From Kwoniella bestiolae CBS 10118 (Eukaryota; Basidiomycota; Tremellomycetes; Tremellales; Cryptococcaceae): a DNA stretch of 64,000 nucleotides. Below are positions 25,758-37,186 of this stretch, piece by piece. A program made the translations under genes and the position numbers. Each line of letters opens with the position of its first letter. Positions within the stretch are counted from its first letter, which is position 1. The notes below the pieces were generated by a model. It did no database searches and was not told the DNA's origin. It saw nothing but the letters and a program-made list of their open reading frames with translations. The stretch lies in assembly GCF_000512585.2 (NCBI RefSeq), contig NC_089244.1, positions 2,133,186 to 2,197,185 on the forward strand, in the 5' to 3' direction.

Positions 25758-27697
25758 ATGGCAGCTAGATTTGCTCGTCAGTTCTCTCGACCTAGATTCA
25801 TAACATCGACTGCATCTGCAGGTCTGCTATACTCAGCGTACACGTTCCAAGATGACGCGGTAGAAAAATCGTCCAAGACACCATTGGCTAATGATCCCAT
25901 GTTGAGGTCGATGTCTTTCGGTAGCTTGCTGGGAACTTGGATCGTATACAAGTCCTGGTGAGCTTGACCGGAAAGTGCTAGCTGTTGTGGATCACTGATA
26001 TCGGAGGTTGGCTTCAGCTCCTTCGCCCAATTGGTCGACTCGTCAGAATCGATACTGTCAATAACCAATAGTGTTCCAGGGTTGCGTGAGCTTTCTCAGT
26101 GAGTTCGTCACAGTCATGTAGACGCTTAAGCTCAATGACCGTATAGCTTCGTAATTCGACATACCTTCTTTAAACAGTTTGTGGGCGGAGACACCGCGGA
26201 AGACTGTATCCCCACGATCCGTCGCCTAAAAGAAAACAACGTGGGGTGTCTACTAACGTACAGTGTGGAGGAAGAGTCGATCGAGCACATAGAGGGACGC
26301 AGTACACTTGATCTGATAAGGGCGAATGTGCAGGAGACTATCAGATCGATAGAGATTGCAGGACGGGAGAATAAGGCGGCATCACCAGAGGGACAGATAG
26401 CAAGCACGTGGGTTGCATTAAAGCTGGTAAGTCCGAAAGTGATCATATCTAGACTATTGGAAAGGCTTTATAACGCTGACAAGTAGCTCGCAGACTGGCA
26501 TGACTGATCCGGAGATCCTGCGAAGAGCGTCGGATCTAATCCTGAAGAAGAGAAAAGAACATCCCCAGGGTACTGCGATCCCATACCCCGGAGTAAGCTT
26601 GCTGAACTTTGTATTGCACATGTCGCAGCTAATCATATTGATTAGAGCCCCACCAATCACGAGCTAGCGCAATACATGCAGCCTGATCCGGATTCATTGA
26701 GTGCATCGGATATCGCACGGCTGAAAGTACTTCACGAAGATATGCGTAGTATTTTGTTAGCCGCACAGCAGCATGGAGTAAGGGTGGTCATCGACTCGGA
26801 GCAGAGCTATTATCAGGTCAGTTCACCCGAAAGCTCCCTGCGATGTCGACTGATCCGATCCATAGCCTGCGACGGACGTGATGCAAATGATTCTATCTCA
26901 AGAATTCAATAGACTTGCGAGCAGCGATGACAGAGTCAGCCCTGTCTTACCATTGGTTTACGGAACCTACCAATCGTACCTCCGGAGGTGAGTTGAATGG
27001 TGTTGAATGCTGTATCTGATATCGTTCAGAAACGCTCAGCATATCCAACAATCGCTCGGCCATGCGCAAGAACATGGGTATTGCTTGGGTGTCAAGTTAG
27101 TGCGAGGCGCATACCGAGAGCAGGAGCTTGAACTGTGGTCAAATGATGGACAAGAGGGTACTCCTCCTGTGTGGCTGACTAAAGCCGAGACGGATGCGTG
27201 CTACAACTCTTGTCTTGATATGGTAGTCGATCAGATAGAACAAGATATGGCCAAGCCTTCACCAAGCGTGGGATTGGTGTTGGCGACGCACAATCAGCAG
27301 AGTGTTGAGCACATCATATATCAGATGAAGCAGAAGAAGATGGCAAGAAACACCACTAATGGGTTAGAGTTGGATCCCAAGATACGTCAGAAGATTATTA
27401 TCGCACAACTTTATGGTAAGACGTTTGACATGAGCAAGTATGTCATACATGGGCTGATCAAGGGGTACCACAGGGATGAACGATAGGATGACCAGCTGGC
27501 TCTCGCATACTTTCTCACACAAGGGTGAACCGATGGTGATGAAGTACGTGCCATACGGTGCTCTGGCTGAGGTGATGCCCTACCTAAGCAGGAGAGCTGT
27601 GGAGAACAAGTCGGTACTGGGTGGAGACACTGGTGCGAAGCGTGAAGCGGAACGTGTGTGGGATGAGATGAATCGAAGGGTGGGCTTGAACATATGA
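25758..27697 (+). CDS. PUT1: Proline dehydrogenase (proline oxidase), mitochondrial
   Basis: Exons begin 25758-25957, 26017-26098 and 26147-26426; the last starts near 27475. The N-terminus MAARFARQFSRPRFI is a mitochondrial presequence. The family core is complete: RHTFFKQFVGGDTAEDC, the acidic-edge strand VRVVIDSEQSYYQPA, LVYGTYQSYLRR, LGVKLVRGAYREQE, LVLATHNQQSV, AQLYGMNDRMT and the FAD/substrate loop KYVPYGALAEVMPYLSRRAVENKS. It oxidises L-proline to P5C and passes electrons to the respiratory chain. The exon boundary at 26147 matters: a later acceptor at the TTTAAACAG gives the wrong frame and loses the RHTFFKQ motif. The start codon lies about 330 bp from that of the divergent flavin oxidase, so the two may share a promoter. 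Confidence 0.93.
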
Positions 27698-28049
27698 AGG
27701 GGAAGTAGAGGATGTATACACTGTAACATGATGTTCAGCGATACCCCAGACGACACTGACACTCCTCCTTGAGCCTCATCATGTCGATTTATATACATGC
27801 ATGATTTGTATTCAGCGTACTTCCCCCCTAGATCTGTGGTGGGTTGGATGAAATTCGTGTAGGATTTATTGATACACAGTGGTGGAGGGATTGGATTATA
27901 TGATACAGTGGGTGGGTATCGATTGCTCGAGCCCTGTGGATATTCCTATTATTACAGCATCGTTGAAAAAAAGAGATTATTACAGCATCGTTGAAAAAAA
28001 GAGAATCTGGATCGACTCACACGAAATAGCTCTCGTTGACCAAGTACAG
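27698..28049. other. Convergent intergenic interval with a short duplication
   Basis: It contains a direct repeat of TTATTACAGCATCGTTGAAA plus the following AAAAGAGA at about 27949-28002, two adjacent copies. No gene seen. Confidence 0.7.
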
Positions 28050-29210
28050 CTAAATCCTTCTCTCCGTCTCCCTAATCTCTTTGTTCATACCTCCACCTAG
28101 ACCTTCTTCATTTCTATCAATAGGTACCGACGGAGGGCTAGCTGATTCTACGTCCTTGAGTTGTGCGGTGTGTTGGTGATGATTGGGTTTAAAGAACATG
28201 GTGGTGCACAGGAGGCAACATGCTGTCCATTCAGGTAGCACGGAGAAGATGTTCTCCATTACGATGAACACCTTTGTAAAGCTGAAGACTGAGCTGTAAG
28301 CTTCAGGGTTGGCGTAATTGATTGGGGCGACAACAGCTTGAAGTAAACCAAAAATACCCCGGATGATGAGAGGAGGCCAGGCGATGATGAGAACAAGTAC
28401 GTCCGGGCTGATGGATCTGATAAGAGGGCGGTTGGCTGCATCGACAGCGCCGTGATTATTGTCGACTCTAAAGAAATGATTCCATCCTCTAGGTAGTGTA
28501 CCGCTGGGGTTGCGATCTTGGTTGACGGATAGGATGAGGAAGATGGCTAGCAGGATGTTGATGGCGAGGAAGATTGCTTGACCTGTAGCTCGCATGATCT
28601 CGCCATCGTGGATGCGGTCCCAGAAGTCTGGGTCAGTGTAGTCGACACCGGTAGCCCGAGTACCACCGACGATGATGATGGTGTTGGCCTAGGGGTGGAG
28701 GGTCAGGAGGAGCCGCATGGGAAAAAGAAAGAATCGTCTACTCACGCCTATCAAAGTCCAATGAATGATGGTCATAACCCATGGATCCTTCTTTCCATCC
28801 TTGTTCTTTGCGGTCAACGCCCTCTTCAATCTAACATACCATGGATCTTTCTTCCCATCCTTTTCTTCATTCTTGTTGGGTTTACCTTCGAGCCAGCTAC
28901 CACTGATTGGGTACACATGTTGATGATGATGGATGAGGAAGCGATAAGCGCACAATACCAGTGAGAAGTAGCCTTCTGCACCTAGGACGAAGAATGCGAT
29001 AAGCAGACCAGCATCGAGTTGATCTTTGGTACCGGTAGCGATGGCGACGGACTGAGCAGACAGACGGAGACAGACGTGGAATAAGAGGAAGGAGTAGACT
29101 GATTTGAAGCTGATGAGTTTGGTCGAGAAGCCGTAGATGAGGATTGAGAAGTTGATCGAGTATAGGACGAGGAAGACTACACCTCCTATCCCTTCACCGT
29201 GGAGTGTCAT
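28050..29210 (-). CDS. Multi-pass membrane protein of unknown function
   Basis: Two exons (29210-28746, 28688-28050) join in phase 0 (TLIG|ANTIII) to give 367 residues. About seven hydrophobic segments are visible, beginning right at the N-terminus (GVVFLVLYSINFSILIYGF). Others include LLIAFFVLGAEGYFSLVL and AIFLAINILLAIFLILSV. The C-terminal tail is cytosolic and polar, with acidic and Ser/Pro residues. A charged loop holds a near-duplication (KDGKKDPW occurs twice), matched by a repeated stretch in the DNA. The pattern resembles the fungal seven-helix proteins annotated as DUF7702, but that assignment is tentative. No transport or receptor signature is visible. Confidence 0.7.
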
Positions 29211-30108
29211 GGTGGTGGGAGTGAGTGGGCAGGGGTAGGGAGAGTGATAGCGGTATTAGTGATGTAGTGGTCGTTGATAGGATGTATAGTGTATAGTATG
29301 TATATACATCGTATGTAGTATATGTAGTATATGTATAAATAGTGTGTCATGCTATGTTATGTGAACCCGTGCTTATAATCTCGGTTCCGATATCTACTCC
29401 GAGATCAGAGAGATCAGTGCACACTAACTAATCTAGCACACTACTACTAGTGTCGGCATCACCGAGATCACCGAGATTACTACATATAGTATTTATCATA
29501 CAGAGCAAAGCAAGGCACGTGCTCTCCCTCTCCTGCTGTAAGCTTAAGTTAACCTCTGCGACTGAAAGAGAGTGAGTCAAAGGAAGGAAGTGATGACGTA
29601 CTACTGTACACTACGCATCTGTCTGATCGGGGCTATGCAGTTAATGCTTAAAGCAACGTGACATTGTACGAGTACTGTCATCTTAAGCTTAGATCTCCCG
29701 TCTTTGTTTACTACTACTGCTGTATTCCATGCCGCACTGTACGGTATCCCCCTAACCCACGATATACGAATATACATACTGTACAGTACTGTAGCGTAGA
29801 GTAGTAATCACTTGATACCGTTTCATTTTAACCCCGTACCGTGTAGCACCCTACACACCCACATCCTCACATCTACAAACAATCGAGTAAAGACAAAGAC
29901 ATATTTACAGTACATACATGTAGGCACGCGCTAATCTCGTCAACCATTCTCCCGCACACCTCAAAGTCTATTTGACTGCCGCTCTCTGATCTCGCAACAT
30001 GACCCGGATCGCGTGAGTGGGTCCCGTTCAGACTGTAGATCTCACTGGTTGAACAGCGACAAACATATCTTCCTGTTGGTGCAGGTGCAAGTCAGTGCTG
30101 GCCCCGCC
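29211..30108. other. Gene-free AT-rich interval
   Basis: About 0.9 kb between the 5' end of the membrane-protein gene and the 3' end of a sugar porter. A TATG/TATAC-rich simple tract lies at about 29280-29340 (repeated GTATATGTA). No coding frame with family features was seen. Confidence 0.5.
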
Positions 30109-32258
30109 TCAGAGCGACTGTATCGAAAGAGCACTTGCCTTATCATCAGATCCGTCGTTCAGCTTGGTGTCAGTTTGGACGCCTTCCACTTTAGCCATCT
30201 CAACTTGTGCCATCCGGGCACCGACTCCGGTAGTTTTGAACGACGAGTACTGCCAGCCCCAACGGAATCGCTGTTTCAGACAAGGAGAAAAAACGTGAGC
30301 GGAAACTTCATGACCGATATCGAGACTGAGGTACTCACGCTTGACAACTCATCCATTTCTTCGAGCGACCGCCCCTTGAGCTCAGGCAGGAACAAGACAG
30401 CAAACACTAGCGCTAACACGGCGACTCCGCCCCAGATGTACCCAATCTTACCTCCTATACCCCCATAAGGCTTGTTCATAATGTACGGCGAGCAGAACGA
30501 GACAATCCAAGCGAAAATCAGATCGGCCGTAGTTCCGACCATCATAACTAGGCATATGATCTCAGTCGGCAGGCTTTCTCTTTTGATAAACGACGACAAA
30601 GGCTCACGCTTCTTTCTCATCCTCGGACCTCCCAATTCGGCACTCATCATATCTAAGAACACCGGCAGGTATCAGCGAATAGGCTTTGCGTTCTGGGACA
30701 GGACCACTCACAAGCATGCGTCGCCCAGGAGAGCTTAGTGGACCATATCTTGAGGACAAAACTGGCCACAACAACGTTGTTGGCTGATGTCGTGTGAGTA
30801 GAGGATCCACCCAACCCAGCGATGAGGCAATCCCATAGAATCAGAAGAGCTGATCCGAGTATGCACAATGGTCTTCGACCAACGATATCCGTGGTAAAGA
30901 TGGCGATGAAGGCTCCGACAGCTCCCATGCACTGTACAATGATATTATAGGTGAAAGATTTCGCTCCAAGGCCGATCGATACCAAGAAGCTGGCTCATCA
31001 AGCTCGTCAGCAATACAGCTGCTGCTGCGTCACAGGACACCCACTGGTAGAAGAGGTAACTTACGTTGGACCGTACCTGTATGATAGTTGTACAAGCTAG
31101 TGATTAGCGATGCTATTTCCTCCCCAACCGTCGAACAAACACTTACGCGGCGTAGAACGAGTTACCGGTGCACTGATAAAAAAAGAAAAAGATGATGACA
31201 TAGAATGATCGACGGACATACGACCCTTTGGAGAGATCGGCCCAGCGAGCTGTGTTGTTTTGCACATCGTACTCGATTGCTTGTTCGATCACTTCCAGCT
31301 CGGCTTTACACAATCCTGCGGCCGCATGCTCCTTTGTACGTAGCTTTCGAAGACCTCGGAGGGCCTCCTCTTTTCGACCTTTCAGAACCAGCCAACGGGG
31401 GGACTCGATGGACATGGGTAACAAAACAATCAGTAGCACAGCGGGTATCATTTGCGCTCCTACAGGTACCATCCATCCGATCTTTCTTGTTTCAGTAGCG
31501 TACGCTCTGTGTTATCGATCAGCAAGCATGAACTGCCTTGGAGTGTCATGTACTCACCTGCACATGGCCGCTCCCCATACCGCTCCGACAGTGTTCACGG
31601 GGGTCACAAGACCCGCAGCAAACCCACGAAGGGACATAGGCGCAATCTCGGCCGCATAGGTAGGTGCGGCTGATTCGATCCATCCCACCAATACGTAAGA
31701 TAACACCCGGCCAGCAGTGAACTGGATCCACTCTCTGAGGACCACAAATGACCGTGAGCGACCTGTTTCATCGGTCTGTAACGATCAGCGACACCTACTT
31801 GGCAGTGATCTGTACTATGACCACCACAAATTGAATGAACGCAATGGCCCAGAACAGCTTCTTGTACCCAAACCGCTCAACGATAGGCTCGAAAGTTACG
31901 GTGCCCACGAGTCGTCCCAAATATGTGACTAAAGAGCCGTCGAACGTCAGCGTCAAGCTGGCTGAACGTAGATGTGTGACTGACTTGAATTGACGATGGC
32001 TTGCCTGTACGTCGTAAGCTTGTATACACCATTGACGTTCGTTCCAAATTGAGAGGTCCAAGACGGAAGAGCTTGAAGAGCACCGAATATCGATGAGTCG
32101 CTGTGAGAACGATCAGCATTGACACGGCAATAAAAATTCAGTAGTATGAGGCCCTACATTCCGAAAATCAAGTCAGACACTGTGAAAGTGATGATACAAT
32201 AAGCAAACCATGGAGTCGCTTGTCCCCAATCGGCTTTGAAGGATCTGAAAGCTTTCAT
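30109..32258 (-). CDS. MFS sugar porter, paralogue A
   Basis: A multi-exon gene with ATG at 32258 (MKAFRSFKADWGQATPW) and stop at 30109. The inner ATG was preferred over an in-frame one at 32369 because its start matches the paralogue at 42778 (GQDWSQATGY). Signatures include IVGRRPLCILG, IESPRWLVLKGRKEEALRGL and LPELKGRSLEEMDELS, with about twelve membrane helices. An intron splits MRKK from MMVGTTADL at the same place as in the paralogue. The C-terminal tail has RFRWGWQYSSFKTTGVGA, again shared. It is a fungal hexose or related-sugar transporter; the substrate is unknown. It is divergent from an aldolase gene, with CGG-N5-CGG sites between them. Confidence 0.88.
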
Positions 32259-32422
32259 CTTTGACTCGATGTTTCGGAGATGAGTAAGACCAGTGTTTGC
32301 CACGAGAGGAAGGCTCTCACGAAGATGCCTCCCAAAGGTCCCGCCTTTATGGGACTCATGCGTTATCAACAGATCGATGTGATTGATAACATTAACATCG
32401 TAGTTGGGTGAATTGATGAGGT

Positions 32423-32445
32423 ACCCGGTGCTCCGCGTACCGGGT
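32423..32445. promoter_or_regulatory. Inverted repeat ACCCGGT-N9-ACCGGGT
   Basis: A perfect 7-bp inverted repeat in the divergent promoter between porter A and the aldolase. It is a possible operator for a dimeric zinc-cluster protein. Confidence 0.5.
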
Positions 32446-32460
32446 TTGTGACTTGGTCGA

Positions 32461-32506
32461 CGGTATTTCGGTAAATCTGCATCTTTCGGGGTAAACGGTA
32501 TTTCGG
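32461..32506. promoter_or_regulatory. Two CGG-N5-CGG direct-repeat sites
   Basis: The 11-mer CGGTATTTCGG occurs at 32461-32471 and 32496-32506, in the same orientation, in the divergent promoter. A close variant is upstream of the paralogous porter (42543-42553). Confidence 0.6.
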
Positions 32507-32693
32507 CTCAGTGCGTTGATCTCGTCATGTGATGCTTACGCTGGATACATCACTACTCGCTGAGAGAAGCTGTACAAACAGCAGAACCAGTCGAATGGAA
32601 ATACAAAACGGCATTCGCATCGTGAAAGATGTACATCTGTTGGCTCAATAGTAACGCTCCAATACATAATTTGACTTTGCTATCCGATTCGCC

Positions 32694-33807
32694 ATGACAC
32701 TTTCTAAAGGGAAAGCCCTAGACGAAGTCCAGCTCGCTGCTGCTCGTAAGGCAATGGTACCCAATGTCCTGAGGGACAAGACTCGAAGAGGGGGGCTGGC
32801 ACACTCATGCTCGCTAAAAATGATCAGCAACGTTGAAGCCGTCCACTTCATTGCTCTCGCCGGTTACGACGCTGTATTACTTGATTTGGAACACGGGAGT
32901 TTCAGTCTTGATACAGCAAATCAGCTTAGTTGCGCGGCATTGCTGGCTGGGTATGTTCAACTCTTCGATCTCACTTGTCTCATAAAGGCGTTTTGCTAAT
33001 ACATGGCATAGAATCACACCCATTGTCCGCGTGCCCGCCAACACTTCCGACTGGATTTCGCGAGCTCTGGACGGAGGCGCTCAAGCTGTTATTGTACCAC
33101 ATGTCCAGAACGCTCAAGAAGCCGAAAACGTGGTGCGATATGCGCGTTTTGCTCCTCTTGGCGAACGATCAGCGACTGGAGGTATGCCCATTATGCGATA
33201 TGCCAATCTTCCTCCTCGATATGCGAATATTGCGTGCAATGAAAACATCACGGTGATATGTATGGTTGAGTCTGTCAAGGCTGTGGAATGTGTCGAGTGA
33301 GTTGCCGTGCTAGACAGAGCGTGTCGGCGGTCGTAGCACTGATGACAATCCTTGGCACAGATCCATCGCCGCTGTTCCAGGAGTAGACGTAATACTCGTT
33401 GGCCATGGTGATTTGACGCAAGAGTGAGCATGTTCCCCAATATTTCTAATCCTGGAAGCTGATCTTGTGCGTAGTATGGGTATTCCTGGAGAATACGATG
33501 ATCCTCGAGTAGGAGAGGCATTTGCGAGAGTATGCGCAGCAGCCAAAAAGGCTTCGGTCAATGGACGAAAAGTACACGTAGGAATGGGTGGTCTGCAGTG
33601 AGTGTTTTTCATGTCATCCCAAAAATGGCGCTGGTTGATTCCCTTCTTGTCGCTGTCAGTACGCGACCTGACCTCCAGGAGAAACTTGTCAAGAAGCATC
33701 CGGAAGCTAGATTCGCTATGTCGGGCGCTGACAGTGGGTTCCTCCTTGCCGGGATTATGGGCGGAGGCAAGATTTCTCAGGGTGTTTCGGCAGGAGTTCT
33801 GGCTTAG
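32694..33807 (+). CDS. HpcH/HpaI-family aldolase
   Basis: Five exons (32694-32950, 33012-33296, 33361-33423, 33475-33597, 33660-33807) give 291 residues. Family features are YDAVLLDLEHGSFSLD (catalytic and metal-site region), VRVPANTSDWISRALDGGAQAV, IVPHVQNAQEAENVV, APLGERS, the metal-ligand glutamate in VICMVES, and GHGDLTQDMGIPGEYDDP. The family cleaves or forms 2-keto-acid aldols (4-hydroxy-2-oxoheptanedioate or 2-dehydro-3-deoxyglucarate), releasing pyruvate. The start at 32694 gives about 40 residues before the TIM barrel. It is divergent from sugar porter A, so transport and cleavage of the same substrate is a reasonable inference. Confidence 0.88.
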
Positions 33808-34398
33808 ATGTCATATACAGCGGAACGTAATACGAACCATATGCAAATAGGCCAAATTCATCTCGCTGTTCCACTGAGCTGTTAGTGGTGATAGAGGCTG
33901 GCATCCCATCACCCAGGCATCTCGAGTACATACTTCAGTACATCTTCAAGCAATCGCAGGCTTGATTCACACCGTGCACGCACTGCTATTGGTGAGATCT
34001 CAGTCAGGTGTGGTGAGCGTCGACAGAGACTTCAATCGTGACGTTGCCAAGAACACGATAGTCAACTGACCATTGTCGTCTTCTTTCGTGCTCATCGTTG
34101 ATTGGCACACTGAATGAATACTTGTGGTAAGGCACTGGTATAAGCAGCTGCATCACGACACTGTCGAACAGCCGCAACGTCTGATCCCGCAACCAATGTA
34201 CATATAATCTTGTAGTCAGCGAACAGACGAGATCTGCTATACCTTGGCATTTGTATAGGGCACAAGCGGGCTTCTCGACAATTGGCATGCATAAATGAAC
34301 ACAATGATCTATCGTCTATCATCACTTTTCTCCTTATGCTTGGGCGATGCACTCGATCTCAAAACACAATGATCTATCGTCTATCATCACTTTTTTCC
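33808..34398. other. Convergent intergenic interval with a tandem duplication
   Basis: Mostly featureless. Its right end carries the extra copy of the 3' end of the RidA gene (see repeat at 34298). Confidence 0.5.
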
Positions 34399-34424
34399 TT
34401 ATGCTTGGGCGATGCACTCGATCT
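34298..34424. repeat. 65-bp tandem duplication of the RidA gene 3' end
   Basis: Copies at 34298-34359 and 34363-34424 differ at one base (TTTTCTCC versus TTTTTTCC). The right copy includes the last codons (IEIECIAQA) and stop of the RidA gene. The left copy lies beyond the stop as a non-coding echo. Confidence 0.9.
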
Positions 34425-34933
34425 CGATGGTAGTGCTGGGGTGACCAGGGAGCTTTCCGGCTTGGATACAAGTTCTTGCAGGGCAGGGGCTGGGGAGGAA
34501 CTGTGCAAAGAGAGGTAAGCAATCAGCTCTGTCAAAAGCCCATACAGAATCATACCCACAGCAACGAATGCCTTGTTCATTTCAAGGTAGTCATCCATGT
34601 CTTTCAGGAAGATGTTATACTTCAAGACCTTTTCTTGAGATGAACCAGCGAGTTCTAAGACATCTTTGAGCTGGGAGAGAGCTTGAGTCTGCAGACTTTT
34701 TCATCAGTCTCCAGCTACTGAACGCATAGTGGACGAGCTTAACACCCACGGTAGCAGGACCAACGGGACCAGGCGCTGTTTGTCCGGAGCAGAAAATGAG
34801 TCCCGGAACTTTAGTAGCGGGACCTGTGGTGTAAGATCGCTCAGTTAGAGCAGCTAGGTAGCGATATATGAAGGAACCTACAGTTATGAGGTTTGAGGGG
34901 GTATTTTTCGTTGGAGATGATTTCTCGAGACAT
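34399..34933 (-). CDS. RidA (YjgF/YER057c/UK114) family protein
   Basis: Several small exons: MSREIISNEKYPLKPH in the first (34933 down), then GPATKVPGLIFCSGQTAPGPVGPAT, then TQALSQLKDVLELAGSSQEKVLKYNIFLKDMDDYLEMN, and PARTCIQAGKLPG to the end IEIECIAQA. This is the full RidA fold at about its usual 130 residues, including the Arg of PARTC that binds the substrate carboxylate and the terminal acidic residue. RidA proteins hydrolyse reactive enamine/imine intermediates; other members of the family are ring-cleavage deaminases. The neighbours (aldolase, dioxygenase, flavoenzyme-rich region) leave either role possible. Exact exon borders are approximate. Confidence 0.85.
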
Positions 34934-35424
34934 GTTGACTAAGCTTGAGTTTGGTATTCCTCTGAGGCAGGTAAGTTAGGTGGGTCAATCAGATTAGGTA
35001 GACGATGATATATATGTATATAGTGAACGTATGCATAGAATGCATAGATCAACTGATGCGGCTCTTTGGGTGGACTGACGGGATCTCGGTATTTCTTTAT
35101 CTTTCGACAGGCCCTCGGCCGGCTCGGAAAGCCGGCTACGCAAAGACTTTGCATGATCCCTGCCACGAAATTCAATAAATCCAGACGAAGACGAAGAAGC
35201 ATGCTGCAGAGATACAGTAAGTCCATCAGGTAGCAAACCGAATACCGAAATGCCGTGATCTATCGGTGCTAATCTTCATGAAAGGATCCGCACAGCCAGT
35301 CGCATAATCGCGAAATGGATTCTTCGAAAGCTTGTTGGGGTGTGTTTACTGTATTTATCACTAGTGGGGAGGTAGCGTGGTTGTAAACACCATCTCCCTC
35401 AAAGTCTCCCTTAGACCATACAGT
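34934..35424. promoter_or_regulatory. Divergent promoter RidA / dioxygenase
   Basis: About 490 bp between divergent starts. A GC-rich imperfect hairpin GGCCGGCTCGGAAAGCCGGC lies near 35115. No gene seen. Confidence 0.45.
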
Positions 35425-36918
35425 ATGTCTAGATCAACCCCTGTCTATAATCCACCTGACCCGAACGCCCCTGGTAAACCACATGTGCCAGACTGGTTTC
35501 CTCCGCCAGCTACCAAAGCCGATCTCGACTTTGCCAAGCTCCGTACCATTGACCTGTCCATCATGGACAGTGGCGATGAGACAGCCATCAAAGAGTTAGT
35601 GGCTATGACTAAACAAGCTATTCTTGAAGACGGGTTCCTCTTCATCGAGAGGTACGGTGTGTCACTGGAGCAGGTAAGTGATACAATTGGCAAAGCAGAA
35701 AGCTGATTGTACCCACCACAAGCTTCACCGACAATTTTCTTTAGCACAGTACTGCCTATACAATATATCCGAAGAAGATCAACAGAGGTTGCTCTTCAAT
35801 CCCGATGTCTCAGGTAAATGGGCTGGCTATAAGCATCCGTGGGGTTTTAAGGCGAGTCATCGTCTGGCCCACACTCCGAACCCACCTGCTGATGTTGCCC
35901 TCATAGCGAGAGAAAAAAGTATATGATGGTATCACTCAGTTCAACTGGTACTCCGAGCAATGGAACGACTGTGACAAAATCCCAAAAGTTATTTTACCTT
36001 TCATGGACGAGATTGTGGCTTTCAATGAAGTGAGCATGTGTTTGAGATTTGCAAGGCTATGAGATGACTGATGATTTGGCTGCTAGTTCTTGGAGCAGTC
36101 GGTGAACAGACGAATCCTTGCTCTCTTCTCCAAAGTGCTGGAGCTACCAGACGACTACCTCTGGGACAACGTTCAATCGCATGAGGGCAGTCCCACCGGG
36201 GAAGGTTACTATCGGCATGCCTTGTTCAAGCCTTTCAGCCAAGAGGCCGAGAAGCTTTCCAAGGGATTACGATTCCATGGCCACTGTGATTACGGCACAA
36301 CGACTTTACTTTTCAGCGTACCTGTAACTCAATTGCAGATTTGGGGTAACGACGAACAATGGCGATATGTTCCCTACAAACCCGGCAGTATCGTCATCAA
36401 CATTGGAGAAACACTTGAGATCGTCTCCGGTGGTCATTTCAAGGCGACTCGTCACAGAGTTTTCAAACCGCCTGCTGATCAACACGATTTTGAAAGACTC
36501 TCCATCGTCCAGTTCAATAGTAGTATCGGTGATCTACGAATGGGTCCTTGCATGGGTAGGTGGCAAGAAGATTGGGGAATACACAGATTCAGCTGACTCA
36601 CATTCACAAAGACTCTCCTCTCATACAAAGAGAAGGCTTCCCCGACTATCAAGGGGCGTTTCGAGAGTTCCAAAAGGCGAGAGCGAATGGTCTCAGCGTA
36701 AGTGACATCTCGAGCTCGATACACCTCATCATAGCTGATGTGTCATTGCTTGAACATAGGTGCCTACTAATGCGGAATGGCGGGAGATCCAAATAGCCCA
36801 GACCACTAACACCACGGATGTTTCGAGGAACGTTCTGGGTCAAGACTGGATCATGCACGAAGGGAAATTGATGAATAAGCGAGAATTCCACGGTGTCACT
36901 GTCATTCTACCAGTGTAA
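35425..36918 (+). CDS. 2-oxoglutarate/Fe(II) dioxygenase, isopenicillin-N-synthase-like
   Basis: The first exon is 35425-35673 (MSRSTPVYNPPDPN); the stop is at 36916-36918. The N-terminal DIOX_N part has AILEDGFLFIERYGVS and ends in a helix with FSLAQYCLYNIS. The double-stranded beta helix has the Fe ligands His and Asp in GHCDYGTTTLL and the distal His in ATRHRVF, with LQIWGNDEQWRYVP and GSIVINIGETLEIVSGG between them. The long C-terminus (FREFQKARANGLS, HGVTVILPV) is typical of fungal members. Substrates in this family range from amino acids to secondary metabolites; none can be assigned here. ATG 35425 is preferred over an upstream GTG frame. Confidence 0.87.
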
Positions 36919-37186
36919 ATGAATGAACCACTCTGTATTCTTGTCAGTTTGTTAGAAACTCGTGATAGAATTTGGTGTACATTTGAATTTGTGTCAATGG
37001 CTGTGATATTACCTGGGCAGAAGGACTGCCTAAATGACTGACTGTCCTACTTAGCACAGTCCGACGAACGACCTGTCCCAAGGGTCTTGTATTAAAACGA
37101 CTATACATACAACATCCTCAAACGCATGATACAACGGACGTGAATGAACACTGAGATGGTCAGCATGTTTCTGCCCTGTAGTAATC

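Noticed and set aside
31795..32125. Several short minus ORFs inside sugar porter A
   Set aside because: They are exons or shadows of the porter read through introns, not separate genes.
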